Positions 1-7,280 of a DNA stretch of 12,426 nt are shown piece after piece. The notes beneath the pieces are model-generated. The model did no database searches. It was given only the letters and a program-made list of their open reading frames with translations, and was not told the DNA's origin. Origin of the DNA: Euperipatoides rowelli (Eukaryota > Onychophora > Udeonychophora > Euonychophora > Peripatopsidae); the NCBI GenBank assembly GCA_003024985.2, contig PXIH01S0091696.1. One strand, written 5' to 3'. The position numbers were made by a program, and so were the translations under genes. Position 1 is the stretch's first letter. Each line of letters begins with the position of its first letter.

Positions 1-370
1 CTGAACCAAGATTTGACTTTATATTTTTTAAACTGATATTAAAATCCATTTCTTTAGGAATTGACTAAATTAAACTATTAATTATTAATTGTTCTCATAA
101 TCATGCTGAATATTAATATTCATAGGTAAAACAAATATTGGTATTGACTGTCTGTTGTCTATTCAAGATCAGTGGATTATATTATGAGAGGAGATATTTA
201 AATAGGTTTAATATTATTTTTCTCATTCCAAGAGAATACGAACATTTCCTATGTCTATGGTATAAGTAAATTTCCCTAAATATGTATTAATGTTATTTTT
301 AACCTTCGGGATATCTTTGTAATTATTTTCATAAAATAATCTAATTTAATTAATTAATTTATTTTTAAAA
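1..370. other. AT-rich non-coding stretch
   Basis: No open frame, RNA gene or strong repeat is visible. The sequence is dominated by A/T runs, with TTAATTAATTAATTTA-like words near 345-362 leading into the short hairpin element that follows. Confidence 0.6.
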
Positions 371-403
371 AATAAATTTCCTCTCCAAGAGGAGAAGAAA
401 TGC
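371..403 (+). repeat. short hairpin repeat, copy 1
   Basis: The segment reads TTTCCTCTCC AAGAGGAGAA plus AAATG and folds on itself, with CCTCT (380-384) pairing AGAGG (388-392). A T-run/A-run leader lies just upstream. The reverse complement of 7524-7551 matches it at about 21 of 26 positions, including the central CTCC and GGAGAAGA words and a similar A/T leader. It therefore looks like one copy of a dispersed short foldback family rather than a chance hairpin. Function is unknown. Confidence 0.45.
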
Positions 404-472
404 ATTTAATTTATGGTTACTTAAATTAAACTTATAATTGACTATAATATCTGATTGAATTACTAAAAACAG

Positions 473-642
473 GTTCCTTGATGTAACAAGGGCAGCGTAC
501 TTGAAAAATCGAGGCGAGCTGTTAAAGCTAGGGATAAAACCGATCCTTAACTGCCCAAGCCGAGGCGCGTACCTGTACACCTTGGCATATGCCTTCGGTT
601 CATCAAGCGGAAGTGAATCCGATCGACCACGGAACTCAGACA
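473..642 (+). other. GC-richer island, possible isolated exon or old repeat, unrecognised
   Basis: About 170 bases stand out as clearly GC-richer than the surrounding DNA. On the plus strand they are open from near 473 to the stop at 711-713. Residues read directly include LDVTRAAYLKNRGELLKLG, then a segment with NCPSRGAYLYTLAYAFG, then a Ser/Arg-rich stretch. A weak acceptor-like CAG sits at 470-472 and a weak donor-like AAT/GTAATT at 640-648. With those borders the candidate exon is 170 bp. The minus strand is also open across the same interval, so strand and even coding status are uncertain. I do not recognise a protein family in either frame. Alternatives are an eroded transposon fragment or the body of a SINE. 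No neighbouring exon is evident in the window. Confidence 0.3.
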
Positions 643-643
643 A

Positions 644-1021
644 TGTAATTTATTGTGTTGTAGAAAACATGAAAAGAAAAAGAAAAGAAAATATAATGTA
701 TGTCTCCCCTTAAAACTGAAGCTCTAAAATCCTAAAAAAAGAAATGGATATTTTTTTTTTTGTTTTTAATTATATTCCTATTATTGTTATTTCCTAATTG
801 AGGTAATCATTACAAATTGATATTTTTTTTTTTAAAAAAAGGGAAAAATTAAAATTTCAATTTTATTTCTCCTTTAAATAAATAATTCATTCCTTTTAAT
901 TTTTGCAATAAAACTAGACATCATAAATGGAGAAAGAGAAAGAAGCAAATGGAGAGCAAGTTTGATGTGTTAGCTTATCACCTGTCAAAGGTATTTAGTT
1001 TTTCAACAGTCAAATCTCTTC
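644..1021. other. AT-rich stretch with homopolymer runs
   Basis: Contains T-runs near 750-761 and 823-832 and an A-run near 833-840. No gene, RNA or repeat unit is supported. Confidence 0.55.
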
Positions 1022-1022
1022 T

Positions 1023-1068
1023 GTCTAGTCATAGATATGGAACCTGGGTTCCATATCTATGGTCTAGT
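1023..1068. mobile_element. 32-bp foldback insert flanked by 7-bp direct repeat
   Basis: GTCTAGT occurs at 1023-1029 and again at 1062-1068. Between the copies lies a nearly perfect palindrome: arm CATAGATATGGAACC (1030-1044), a 2-base centre TG, and the exact reverse complement (1047-1061). An inverted repeat exactly bounded by a short direct repeat is the structure expected of a minimal foldback transposon insertion, or of paired terminal inverted repeats left after internal deletion, with GTCTAGT as the target-site duplication. It is too small to encode anything. Small palindromes can also arise by template-switch replication errors, but that would not readily explain the flanking duplication. 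Confidence 0.5.
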
Positions 1069-1784
1069 TAAAGATTTCCTTGATGAGAAAATCTTAACGT
1101 AATTTTCTTTCTTAGCAGTCAGCTTTCCTGGCTGGTGAGCTTGAAAGAAGTTTTCTCATTCATGTCTTAGGAATTGCTCATTAAGGGAAACAATAATAAA
1201 AAACATATAATATCTCAGGATCTATTCAATCTAGAAATTAACTGTTTTCACAGTTATTGTTTATTTGTCAACCTTCTCTGATATTTTAATATTTTATTTT
1301 TTCTGGCAAATTTGTAAATACCTTCTCTGATTATTATTAATATAAAAACTTGTATTTTTTTTATTACTGTTGAGTCCTACCACCCATGGTAAAGTACAAT
1401 AATTCGTACCAGGCTTAAAGTGATAGCACTTTAGGGAAATTCCTTGGACCCAGGAACAGTGTATGATTTAAAATATTTTACAACCATACTATTTAAAACC
1501 TAATTGGAAATGAAAACTAAATTTATTCATAGGACCACCTTTTAATTCTAATACTGGATCACTCGTTTTTGATCTTTCTCAATCCAATCATATTTTCAAA
1601 TATGATTTATATTTTTACAGAGATTATAAAATGGAAAGTTTTAATCTTTATCTCTCTCAAACATTTTCCAGACCACATTTATGTACAAGTTGCTGTTAAT
1701 TCATAGTTCCATTATTTCTATTCAGAAGATAACAGCTTAGCGACTTCAAGAAAATTCAAATATTTTTCCTACCAACAACAGCCA
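1069..1784. other. AT-rich non-coding stretch
   Basis: No open frame of note. A small perfect inverted repeat, TAAAGTG/CACTTTA with a 4-base loop, lies near 1418-1435. The 3' part lies upstream of the TATA box at 1786 and could be promoter-proximal if that promoter is real. Confidence 0.5.
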
Positions 1785-1785
1785 C

Positions 1786-1820
1786 TATATAAGGTAATGT
1801 TCCACAAACACTCATCAGTC
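1786..1820 (+). promoter_or_regulatory. candidate core promoter: TATA box plus initiator
   Basis: TATATAAG at 1786-1793 is followed by TCAGTC at 1815-1820. The A of the initiator (1817) lies 31 bases after the first T of the TATA box, the spacing expected of an RNA polymerase II core promoter, and TCAGT is the classic arthropod initiator core. A second TCAGTC follows at 1832-1837 because the region is duplicated, and an ATG begins at 1838. The geometry is good, but in AT-rich DNA a TATA word is common, so this stays a candidate. Confidence 0.35.
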
Positions 1821-1836
1821 ACAAACACTCATCAGT
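1803..1836 (+). repeat. 17-bp perfect tandem duplication over the initiator
   Basis: CACAAACACTCATCAGT is present twice head to tail (1803-1819 and 1820-1836) without a mismatch. Each copy carries one TCAGTC initiator word, the final C coming from the next base. The duplication would give the putative promoter two start sites 17 bases apart. Confidence 0.8.
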
Positions 1837-1851
1837 CATGGCTATAATTAT

Positions 1852-2070
1852 TTGCAGCCGAACCTGCAAATATTTGTCTTATCCTACACTAGAGAATCAA
1901 TGCCATATGTGGCTGTAACCAAGCCGTCCCTAAATCAGCTACAAGCTTTATCAGAAGAAAGAAATACAAGGCCATTATTTACTATGAACATTGTACAAAA
2001 CATTCAACTCAAGAAGAGGCTAGCTGAAGCTAAACATATTGATGAAACCCCACTCCCAGTGTTATTTTGA
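1852..2070 (+). CDS. short open frame of unknown function, possibly an exon or decayed coding region
   Basis: The frame is open from an AG at 1856-1857, which ends a plausible acceptor TTATTTGCAG, to a TGA at 2068-2070. That is about 70 residues, containing SLNQLQALSEERNTRPLF and ending in LAEAKHIDETPLPVLF. The first in-frame ATG is at 1900. It is mildly lysine/glutamate-rich near the end and has no signal peptide or membrane segment. The ATG at 1838 near the putative promoter is in another frame and gives only a 26-residue peptide, MAIIICSRTCKYL and so on. Downstream, the 72-bp tandem repeat lies in the same frame after two stops (2068 and 2110). I do not recognise the protein. It could be a terminal exon, a pseudogene, or a chance frame. 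Confidence 0.25.
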   Translation: MQPNLQIFVLSYTRESMPYVAVTKPSLNQLQALSEERNTRPLFTMNIVQNIQLKKRLAEAKHIDETPLPVLF

Positions 2071-2112
2071 AGTTTTAAGAAATTTAGGCCGACATACACT
2101 AAAAAACACTAA

Positions 2113-2355
2113 AAAAGACTGTACAGCATCACTACTGACTGGACCATGATGTCAGGAAATACTTTCCCAACGTATGCTATCAACATTAATCCAGTCAGCA
2201 TCACTACTGACTGGACTACCATGTCAGGACATACTTTACCAGCATATGCATTCAACATGAATCCAGTCAGCATCACTACTGACTGGACCACGATGTCAGG
2301 TCTATTTTGTTTATTATTTAAAATTACTTTTAAATTTAATATTTTTATTAAAAAT
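2113..2355 (+). other. open frame through the 72-bp repeat
   Basis: After a stop at 2110-2112 the frame stays open to 2355 and encodes a 24-residue repeat with SITTDWT and MSG as invariant parts and a variable Tyr/Pro/Asn-containing middle. The repeat period is a multiple of three, so the frame is preserved across copies. The opposite strand is also open here, which weakens a coding claim. It shares its reading frame with the open frame ending at 2070, so both may be pieces of one decayed coding region. Confidence 0.25.
2124..2300 (+). repeat. 72-bp tandem repeat, about 2.5 copies
   Basis: The word CAGCATCACTACTGACTGG recurs at 2124, 2196 and 2268, an exact 72-base period. The array ends at GATGTCAGG near 2300. 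The CAGCATCACTACTGACTGGAC parts are nearly identical, while the middles (TTTCCCAACG versus TTTACCAGCA, for example) have diverged. In the second and third copies CCAGTCA and TGACTGG form perfect 7-base inverted arms around the conserved word, so those copies can fold into a hairpin. Confidence 0.85.
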
Positions 2356-2870
2356 TGAAGATTTTCCAGACTTCTGCTGTTAAATATCTAATTTTTATTA
2401 AAAAAGCATTTTACTATATCAATAGGTTAATCCCTTTCAAGCTGCTAGATAAGATTAATATATTTTTTGGTGCTAATTATAATGTTCTATTTTGCAATGT
2501 AAACAGGTTTTCATACATCAATGAATTCACTTTCATTTTCAAAGTTATTAAACGTCACGGTCATTCAAACCGGAAAAGAACTTGAAAGAAATAACAACTT
2601 TATAAACCAATTTGCTCAAGGCAAACTTATAATAAAACTGGAAATAATAAACTAGCTTTTATTTTTAGATTTTTTTATGAAGTTACTAGGTGAAATTATT
2701 TGTTTAATTTTAATAAAGAAGAATTAAATATTCAGTAAATCTGAAATATTAAAATTGTAAATATGAGTCTTTAAGCGAAAGTAATTTTTAATCAAAATCT
2801 AATTGCTCATAATAAAAGGGATTAACAACAAGTTCTATTAAAAAAAAAATATCAGAATTTCTTCCCAGCA
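2301..2870. other. AT-rich non-coding stretch
   Basis: A 76-codon frame at 2355-2585 is rich in Ile/Phe/Lys/Asn, as expected from AT-rich DNA, and is not a convincing gene. No repeats or RNA genes are seen. Confidence 0.5.
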
Positions 2871-2902
2871 TAGATTATAAATTTGGTCAAAACTATAATC
2901 TA
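2871..2902. repeat. inverted repeat, 9-bp arms
   Basis: TAGATTATA (2871-2879) and TATAATCTA (2894-2902) are exact reverse complements separated by 14 bases. It lies just upstream of the 19-bp tandem repeat. No flanking duplication is evident. Confidence 0.6.
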
Positions 2903-2912
2903 TTTCAAATAA

Positions 2913-2969
2913 ATCACTTCTCAATGTATTGATCACTTCTCAATCTATTCATCACTTCTCAATCTATTG
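2913..2969 (+). repeat. 19-bp tandem repeat, 3 copies
   Basis: The unit ATCACTTCTCAATCTATTG is repeated three times at 2913, 2932 and 2951. The first copy has CAATGT instead of CAATCT and the second ends in C instead of G. Confidence 0.85.
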
Positions 2970-3208
2970 ACAATTAATTTCTAAGGCAAAGATATGTCAT
3001 AAAGTCTTTTATATTAATTTTATTATTAATTTTACATAAGTATTTACAAAAGGCAATGTTCCTTTGTGTTCAGTCATCCAAGGAAGAAGGTAGCTTACAA
3101 ACACAAGTGCAAGGGATTTGAAATGCTTGTGAGTTTGAGACCAACCCAGAGATTAATTTAGATTAAAAATAGTATTAGACTAAAGTAAAATAAAATTGTT
3201 ATAAGAAT
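2970..3208. other. non-coding stretch
   Basis: No frame or repeat unit is supported. CACAAG and CTTGTG words around 3101-3131 form a loose inverted pair, not strong enough to call. Confidence 0.5.
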
Positions 3209-3235
3209 CCCCCCTCCCCCCCCCCCCCCCCCCCC
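3209..3235 (+). repeat. poly-C tract with one T interruption
   Basis: A run of about 26 cytosines is interrupted once by T near 3215, in otherwise AT-rich DNA. The G-rich strand could form a G-quadruplex and the C-rich strand an i-motif. Length is likely polymorphic and prone to sequencing error. Confidence 0.85.
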
Positions 3236-3936
3236 AATCCTATTGTAACATTCCATTAAATAATTCCAATTGTTAGATAAGTCCAAGGTGATAAAAGCAT
3301 TAGCTTACCTGGATCCCTGGAAAAATTCACCAAATCAAAGCTTTACTAAATAGATTGAAACTTTTAAAGTGGGGCATAGATGATCCCTGTTATATAATCT
3401 CCCTATCATGACCTTCTCAAGGTCACAGCGACAATCTAATCTTAGTCTAATGGTATATATTAAGGATAGACTCTTACAGAAGAAATTAATTGCATTCAAT
3501 GTTCAATAATAAATAAACAATAAATCAAAGGAATAGGGCCTTACCTAATTATTATACTCTTCAAATAATTTGTGTGGTAAACTTTTGAATGTTATATAAG
3601 TATTGATAATAAGCTGCATATTATGTTTAAGTGCAAACTAAAGATTCCATTGTAGGTTACCCTTTACACAATCATGTAAATTAGTTGCATTTATTTAATT
3701 TGTGAGTTAATAATACATAATATTTAAATATAAATGACCTTGCTGTTCATGTACTCTACACCAATAGCAAAGCTTTCATCTAATGTTGAAATAGTATGAA
3801 ATAATCAATATTCTATCAACCCAAACTGTAACTCTAGCTAGCTGCATGTAAATGCATAAAGTTTTGAGATGATCGTCGAATACTAGGCAAATGATTTCAA
3901 TACATTATAAAAGTAATTTTTTTTAAAAAAAAAATA
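3236..3936. other. AT-rich stretch with a nuclear-receptor-like palindrome
   Basis: No open frame. TGACCTTCTCAAGGTCA at 3409-3425 is a perfect palindrome with a 3-base centre. Each arm contains the AAGGTCA half-site, and the plus strand reads TCAAGGTCA, the extended monomer site known for FTZ-F1/SF-1-type receptors. Part of it recurs in reverse orientation at 7197-7211. Binding is inference only. Confidence 0.4.
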
Positions 3937-3937
3937 A

Positions 3938-3959
3938 GTTTCCCCCTAATAAGGGAAAC
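3938..3959 (+). repeat. short hairpin after a T/A run
   Basis: GTTTCCC (3938-3944) and GGGAAAC (3953-3959) are perfect 7-base arms around an 8-base loop, preceded by a T-run/A-run leader (3918-3935). The arrangement resembles the hairpins at 371-403 and 7524-7551, but the sequence match is looser. Confidence 0.5.
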
Positions 3960-3989
3960 AATCAGAACTATTATATCTTACTCAGAAGC

Positions 3990-4164
3990 ATACGTGACAT
4001 GACAGACAGACGGACAGACGTTTGATTAGACTCATTTAGTATCTGAAAACATCGAGAATAGTTTTTAATAGGCCCATGATTCCCAGGTTCAGTTAACCAT
4101 TTGAAGAGTTACGCCGCCGCCGGTAGGCGTAACTCTTCACACCAAGACTTTTGACGGTCTATCG
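3990..4164. mobile_element. GC-richer repeat-derived block with GACA tract
   Basis: The base composition changes abruptly near 3990. An imperfect GACA/GACG microsatellite lies at 3996-4020, a common 3'-end feature of non-LTR retroelements and SINEs in invertebrates. It is followed by unrecognised sequence running up to the hAT insertion at 4165. I read this as older repetitive DNA that served as target for the hAT element. The family is not identified. Confidence 0.35.
4102..4139. repeat. perfect inverted repeat, 14-bp arms, GC-rich loop
   Basis: TGAAGAGTTACGCC (4102-4115) is the exact reverse complement of 4126-4139, with the 10-base loop GCCGCCGGTA. It is one of the strongest hairpins in the window and lies 25 bases upstream of the hAT element. 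No direct repeats flank it. It could be paired ends of a tiny deleted element or a structured part of the surrounding repeat. Confidence 0.75.
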
Positions 4165-4574
4165 CAGGGGTTCCCAAACCTGTGTCCATGTCACCATGGT
4201 GCCATCGACCAATTTGTGTGTGCCCACTACTGCTCGACCACAAAATGAAAGCTTGTCCGTGTTAAATTGGCGGCGCCTGGATTCCATTGATTTTGATTGT
4301 GAGTTGTTAGGCAACCAATTTTAGCCAGTTGGTTTCTTGCAAATCGATTTCTTTAATTCCACCATTTGTGCCAAGTTAACGCAGACGAACTTGAGTGCAA
4401 TGCATGCAGATGGCCGAATAGAGTAATGGTGGGGATAGTTAGAGAATTGTCTAAATACAGGCGATACAATCCACATTCTGCGCATATATTTTCGTCATTA
4501 CGGAAAATATAGATGGCGCCCACCGCCCTACCTGTAGAATGTGCGTTAGGGTACTCAAAGGTTGGGAACCGTTA
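4165..4574 (+). mobile_element. non-autonomous hAT element (MITE-like), 410 bp
   Basis: The left end is CAGGGGTTCCCAAACCT, a typical hAT terminus. The right end, read on the minus strand, is TAACGGTTCCCAACCT, matching it with a few changes and a one-base gap. The flanking octamers are GTCTATCG (4157-4164) and GTCTATAG (4575-4582), 7 of 8 identical, fitting the 8-bp target duplication made by hAT transposases. At 410 bp, with no open frame of note inside, it cannot encode a transposase and must have been mobilised in trans. The interior is GC-richer than the genome background and shares a 26-base segment with the element at 5478-5745. Confidence 0.75.
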
Positions 4575-4582
4575 GTCTATAG

Positions 4583-4765
4583 TGTGTCGAAAAAAACATC
4601 TCCTGGCACCCAGATCCGGAAAAATCTTTGTAGCAGTACTGATACTCCCAGGGATCAACCCTCTCCTGGGACTACATGCCCGAGCTTACAGCAGTCAGAT
4701 CGTTATTGTGCCTCGACAAATTGCTGCCATTTTGTATTCACAAATAAATAAATAAATATTTTACA
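4583..4765. mobile_element. repeat-derived flank ending in an AAAT tail
   Basis: GC-richer sequence follows the hAT insertion and ends in AAATAAATAAATAAATATTT at about 4741-4760. The same tail-like word recurs at about 8064-8083. Short (AAAT)n tails are usual at the 3' ends of SINEs and some LINEs. TCCCAGG (4647-4653) and CCTGGGA (4666-4672) form 7-base inverted arms. The open frame across 4539-4751 starts inside the hAT element and has no recognisable domain, so it is not called. Confidence 0.35.
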
Positions 4766-5351
4766 CAATGCATCAGTCATTAGAAGTAAATAAAACATGA
4801 TTTTTATTCAATAAAACAATTGGACAATTTGATTTTTTGATATTTCGTTTTTTCTTTGACAATTTTAAAATTTCTTAATGTTAAACATATTTTACCAATT
4901 TTTAATTACTAGACAAAATTTACAATTTTTACAAAAGGACATAATATTAAATATATTCCGTTTCCTTACAACATGAATGTCTTAAATGAAATCATTATGC
5001 TGACGTCATAACATCAACTGGTGTCCCCAAGGTAAAGAATTATAAAAATAACCACATTTGAGGTATTGGGAAACAGTCAGCATAAAGAAAAATAACAGAG
5101 GCAAATAAGTAAATATGATCCATATAAAATGTCTCCTGGAACATTCATTACGAAGAGATTTGTGACTTTTCTTGAATCTTTTAAAACTTTTACACTGAAA
5201 AATAAAATAAAAAATATTATAGTCTAAAGATTAAATTAAAAATTGAAAATATTTTTTAAAACTCATGTTTCTGTAATTAATAATCAGTACAATCATCAAT
5301 TTATTTGCCCCAAAATGAGACAATAACATCATTGTAAGGTTGCCCCCCCCT
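4766..5351. other. AT-rich non-coding stretch
   Basis: No frame, RNA or repeat is supported. It ends at the C-rich tract CCCCCCCCTCCCCC (5343-5356), which borders the proposed hAT insertion. Confidence 0.5.
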
Positions 5352-5477
5352 CCCCCAATCAGTGGCAAATTTAACACTTGGTTAAGTCATGACTGAGAAC
5401 CAAAGTTATATTCAAGTTTAATCACCAATAGAGCAAGGTTTTTGTATAATCTTATTGAATATCTAAATGAGAAGTAC

Positions 5478-5745
5478 CTAGAGAAGGGGCCCAATAAATG
5501 ACAATTATTGTGATTTTAACATCTGCACATATATTTCTGTCATTATGAGAGGGACTACGGAAGTTGTGACAAATTATCAAAGTGAATCAATAAAAGGATT
5601 ATTTCACCTTTAGATTATCAGAGGATTAGGGCAATAGTGGGATTAGGACTTTGGATTCAGGGTTAAGGTAAGGTTAGAACTGTAAATAATAAAATAAATA
5701 TGTTATCCCATTACTAAAATGTCACTTATTGGGTCCCGTTTCGAG
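5478..5745. mobile_element. inverted-repeat (MITE-like) element nested in the larger hAT
   Basis: The 26 bases at 5478-5503 and the reverse complement of 5720-5745 match at 21 positions, sharing CCCAATAA and TGACA. The span is 268 bp with no coding frame. Clear target duplications are not seen, so exact borders are uncertain. Near the left end, 5522-5547 matches 22 of 26 bases with the interior of the hAT element at 4165-4574, which suggests a shared origin. It may instead be part of the larger element's own subterminal inverted repeats. Confidence 0.45.
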
Positions 5746-6317
5746 ACACTCGTTCTGAATGGTCTCATCGGGTAGATAAAGTCTAGTGGCTCCCCCTAAC
5801 TGATCAGACATATTTTTATTTTTAATATTTGAGATTGCTAATAAATGAAATAAATAATGTGATTTTAATAATGATCCGATTTACTTTTTTAAAAAAAAAA
5901 AAAAAAAAAAAAAATTATTGAAATTCTATTTCTATTTACATTCCAGTCACAGTTTAAAGAGTGACTATCCCATTTTTTTTTTTGGTTACATTTTCAAAAC
6001 ATAATTTTTTAGGATAACAAAACTTTATTTAAAAAAAAGAAAAAAAACACACACTGCACAATAGTCAATCAGTTTAAAAACAATCTCTTCTCTTGATCAT
6101 CTGACGATATTTTGAATAATTTATCAATCACTTTAAGTATTCAATTAAATGTGATTATCAGAATTTCAAGCACTAGCACCTGGGCTATCTAAAACATATT
6201 TATGCCTACATCCTAAATCTAATTGGCAGATGTTAAAAATCATACCTTTTAATCAAAATACTTTGTAATCAATTTAATTTAATATTTTTCCTAGCATTAA
6301 AATAAAAAGCTTAAGAA
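5746..6317. other. AT-rich interior of the hAT relic
   Basis: Contains the poly-A run at 5891-5913 and other homopolymers (5972-5982, 6030-6046). No coding frame or structured RNA is evident. Confidence 0.5.
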
Positions 6318-6356
6318 ATGAAGTACTTTTGCATTGTATTGTTTGGTATTTGGAAG
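6318..6356 (+). other. candidate mini first exon with signal-peptide-like start
   Basis: ATG at 6318 opens a 13-codon frame, MKYFCIVLFGIWK, that ends exactly at AAG/GTAAGG, a near-consensus 5' splice donor (GT at 6357). A Lys followed by a hydrophobic run is what the first exon of a small secreted protein looks like. There is no downstream exon, acceptor or promoter that I can tie to it, and it lies inside a proposed transposon relic, so this is probably coincidence. Confidence 0.12.
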
Positions 6357-6939
6357 GTAAGGTGTAGAATCGCCTTTGATAATGCATTGAGTAGCCAGGT
6401 TTGGCCTTCTGTGTTGTATGAAACTATAAGAGTATCTTACAACAATGATTTATTTGCCTTTATTATGGTGGGTTTTTGATAAGCTATGGATGGAGGAATC
6501 CTTTTAATTTTGACATATTAACAAAGTTCATACCTTTTTTCATTGAATTTTTGAGTTGCTATTTTCATCATATTTACATGGGCAGATGCTATTTGATGTT
6601 TAGTTTTTGGGTTGGTTACTAGATACTTGCAGGGGTGGGATACGCCCCTTATAGTAGCTTTTGCTTTTTTTCATCATGTGGTGTAAATATGAAGGTTTTT
6701 AAATAAAATTATAAAAAAAAAGCGAAAGAAATATTTCCTTAACCCTAAGTGGCGAAAAAACAAACCTGTACCCATCAATAGGCTCATAAGACATAACGCA
6801 CCCCAATTAATTAAATTGACTGGTAAAATTATTCCACTTTTGAAAAATTGAAATTAAGTTAGATGTTATTAAATTGGAATCAAACTACTTAAAATGCTAT
6901 AAATAAATCTTCTATTTTTAAAAATATTCTAAACTTACA

Positions 6940-6957
6940 GGAGGGGTAAGCCCCTCC
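6940..6957. repeat. GC-rich hairpin
   Basis: GGAGGGG (6940-6946), loop TAAG, then CCCCTCC (6951-6957). The following CCCACCCCACCCCC continues the C-rich run. Such stretches are common near the ends of hAT-type elements. Confidence 0.6.
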
Positions 6958-7280
6958 CACCCCACCCCCTTCATAATATGCCTATTTCATTGGGGATGGG
7001 GGCAATAAAATATCTAAAGTGGGCCCTTATTTCTTTTGCAGACTCTTCTCTAGTTTTGCTGACTAGACCCTCTACCTTTTAAACCGCCACTGACCCCAAT
7101 ACCCCTGTTTCCTCAGTTGGACACTTTGTATAAATTAAACCTATAGAAGAAAAAATGGACAACATGATAGAGAATTTGAACTCCACATTAACAAGTCCTT
7201 GAGAAGGTCATCATTTGACCCCATCTATGAGCCAATTCTGAAAATAGAATAAAGGATATACTATTCTTTATCAAATGTTT

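Larger units (their letters stand above)
5360..7092. mobile_element. probable decayed hAT element, about 1.73 kb
   Basis: The left end reads CAGTGGCAAATTTAA. The right end, on the minus strand, reads CAGTGGCGGTTTAAA. Both start with the CAGTGGC typical of many hAT elements. The flanking octamers are CCCCCAAT (5352-5359) and ACCCCAAT (7093-7100), a 7/8 match consistent with an 8-bp target duplication, though the C-rich left flank makes coincidence easier. No transposase-like frame remains. The interior holds an inverted-repeat element (5478-5745), a long poly-A (5891-5913) and C/G-rich palindromic stretches near 6940-7010. It is either a non-autonomous element or a heavily decayed copy. The pairing of these two ends is an inference from the octamers. 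Confidence 0.45.

Noticed and set aside
365-643. 92-residue frame on the minus strand
   Set aside because: It overlaps the GC-rich island antisense to the plus-strand frame and runs on into plain AT-rich DNA. No donor or acceptor sites fit, and no domain is recognised. The plus strand was kept as the slightly better reading.
2109-2291. 60-residue frame on the minus strand through the 72-bp repeat
   Set aside because: It is the reverse reading of a repeat whose period is a multiple of three, so one stop-free unit gives a long frame automatically.
2355-2585. 76-residue plus-strand frame rich in Phe, Ile, Lys and Asn
   Set aside because: Composition is that of random AT-rich DNA. It has no domain, clear promoter or splice context.
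3101-3131. CACAAG/CTTGTG inverted pair
   Set aside because: Arms are only six bases with an 18-base gap, expected by chance in a window of this size.
4539-4751. 70-residue plus-strand frame
   Set aside because: It begins inside the hAT element and crosses its right end and target duplication into the flanking repeat, so it cannot be an original gene.
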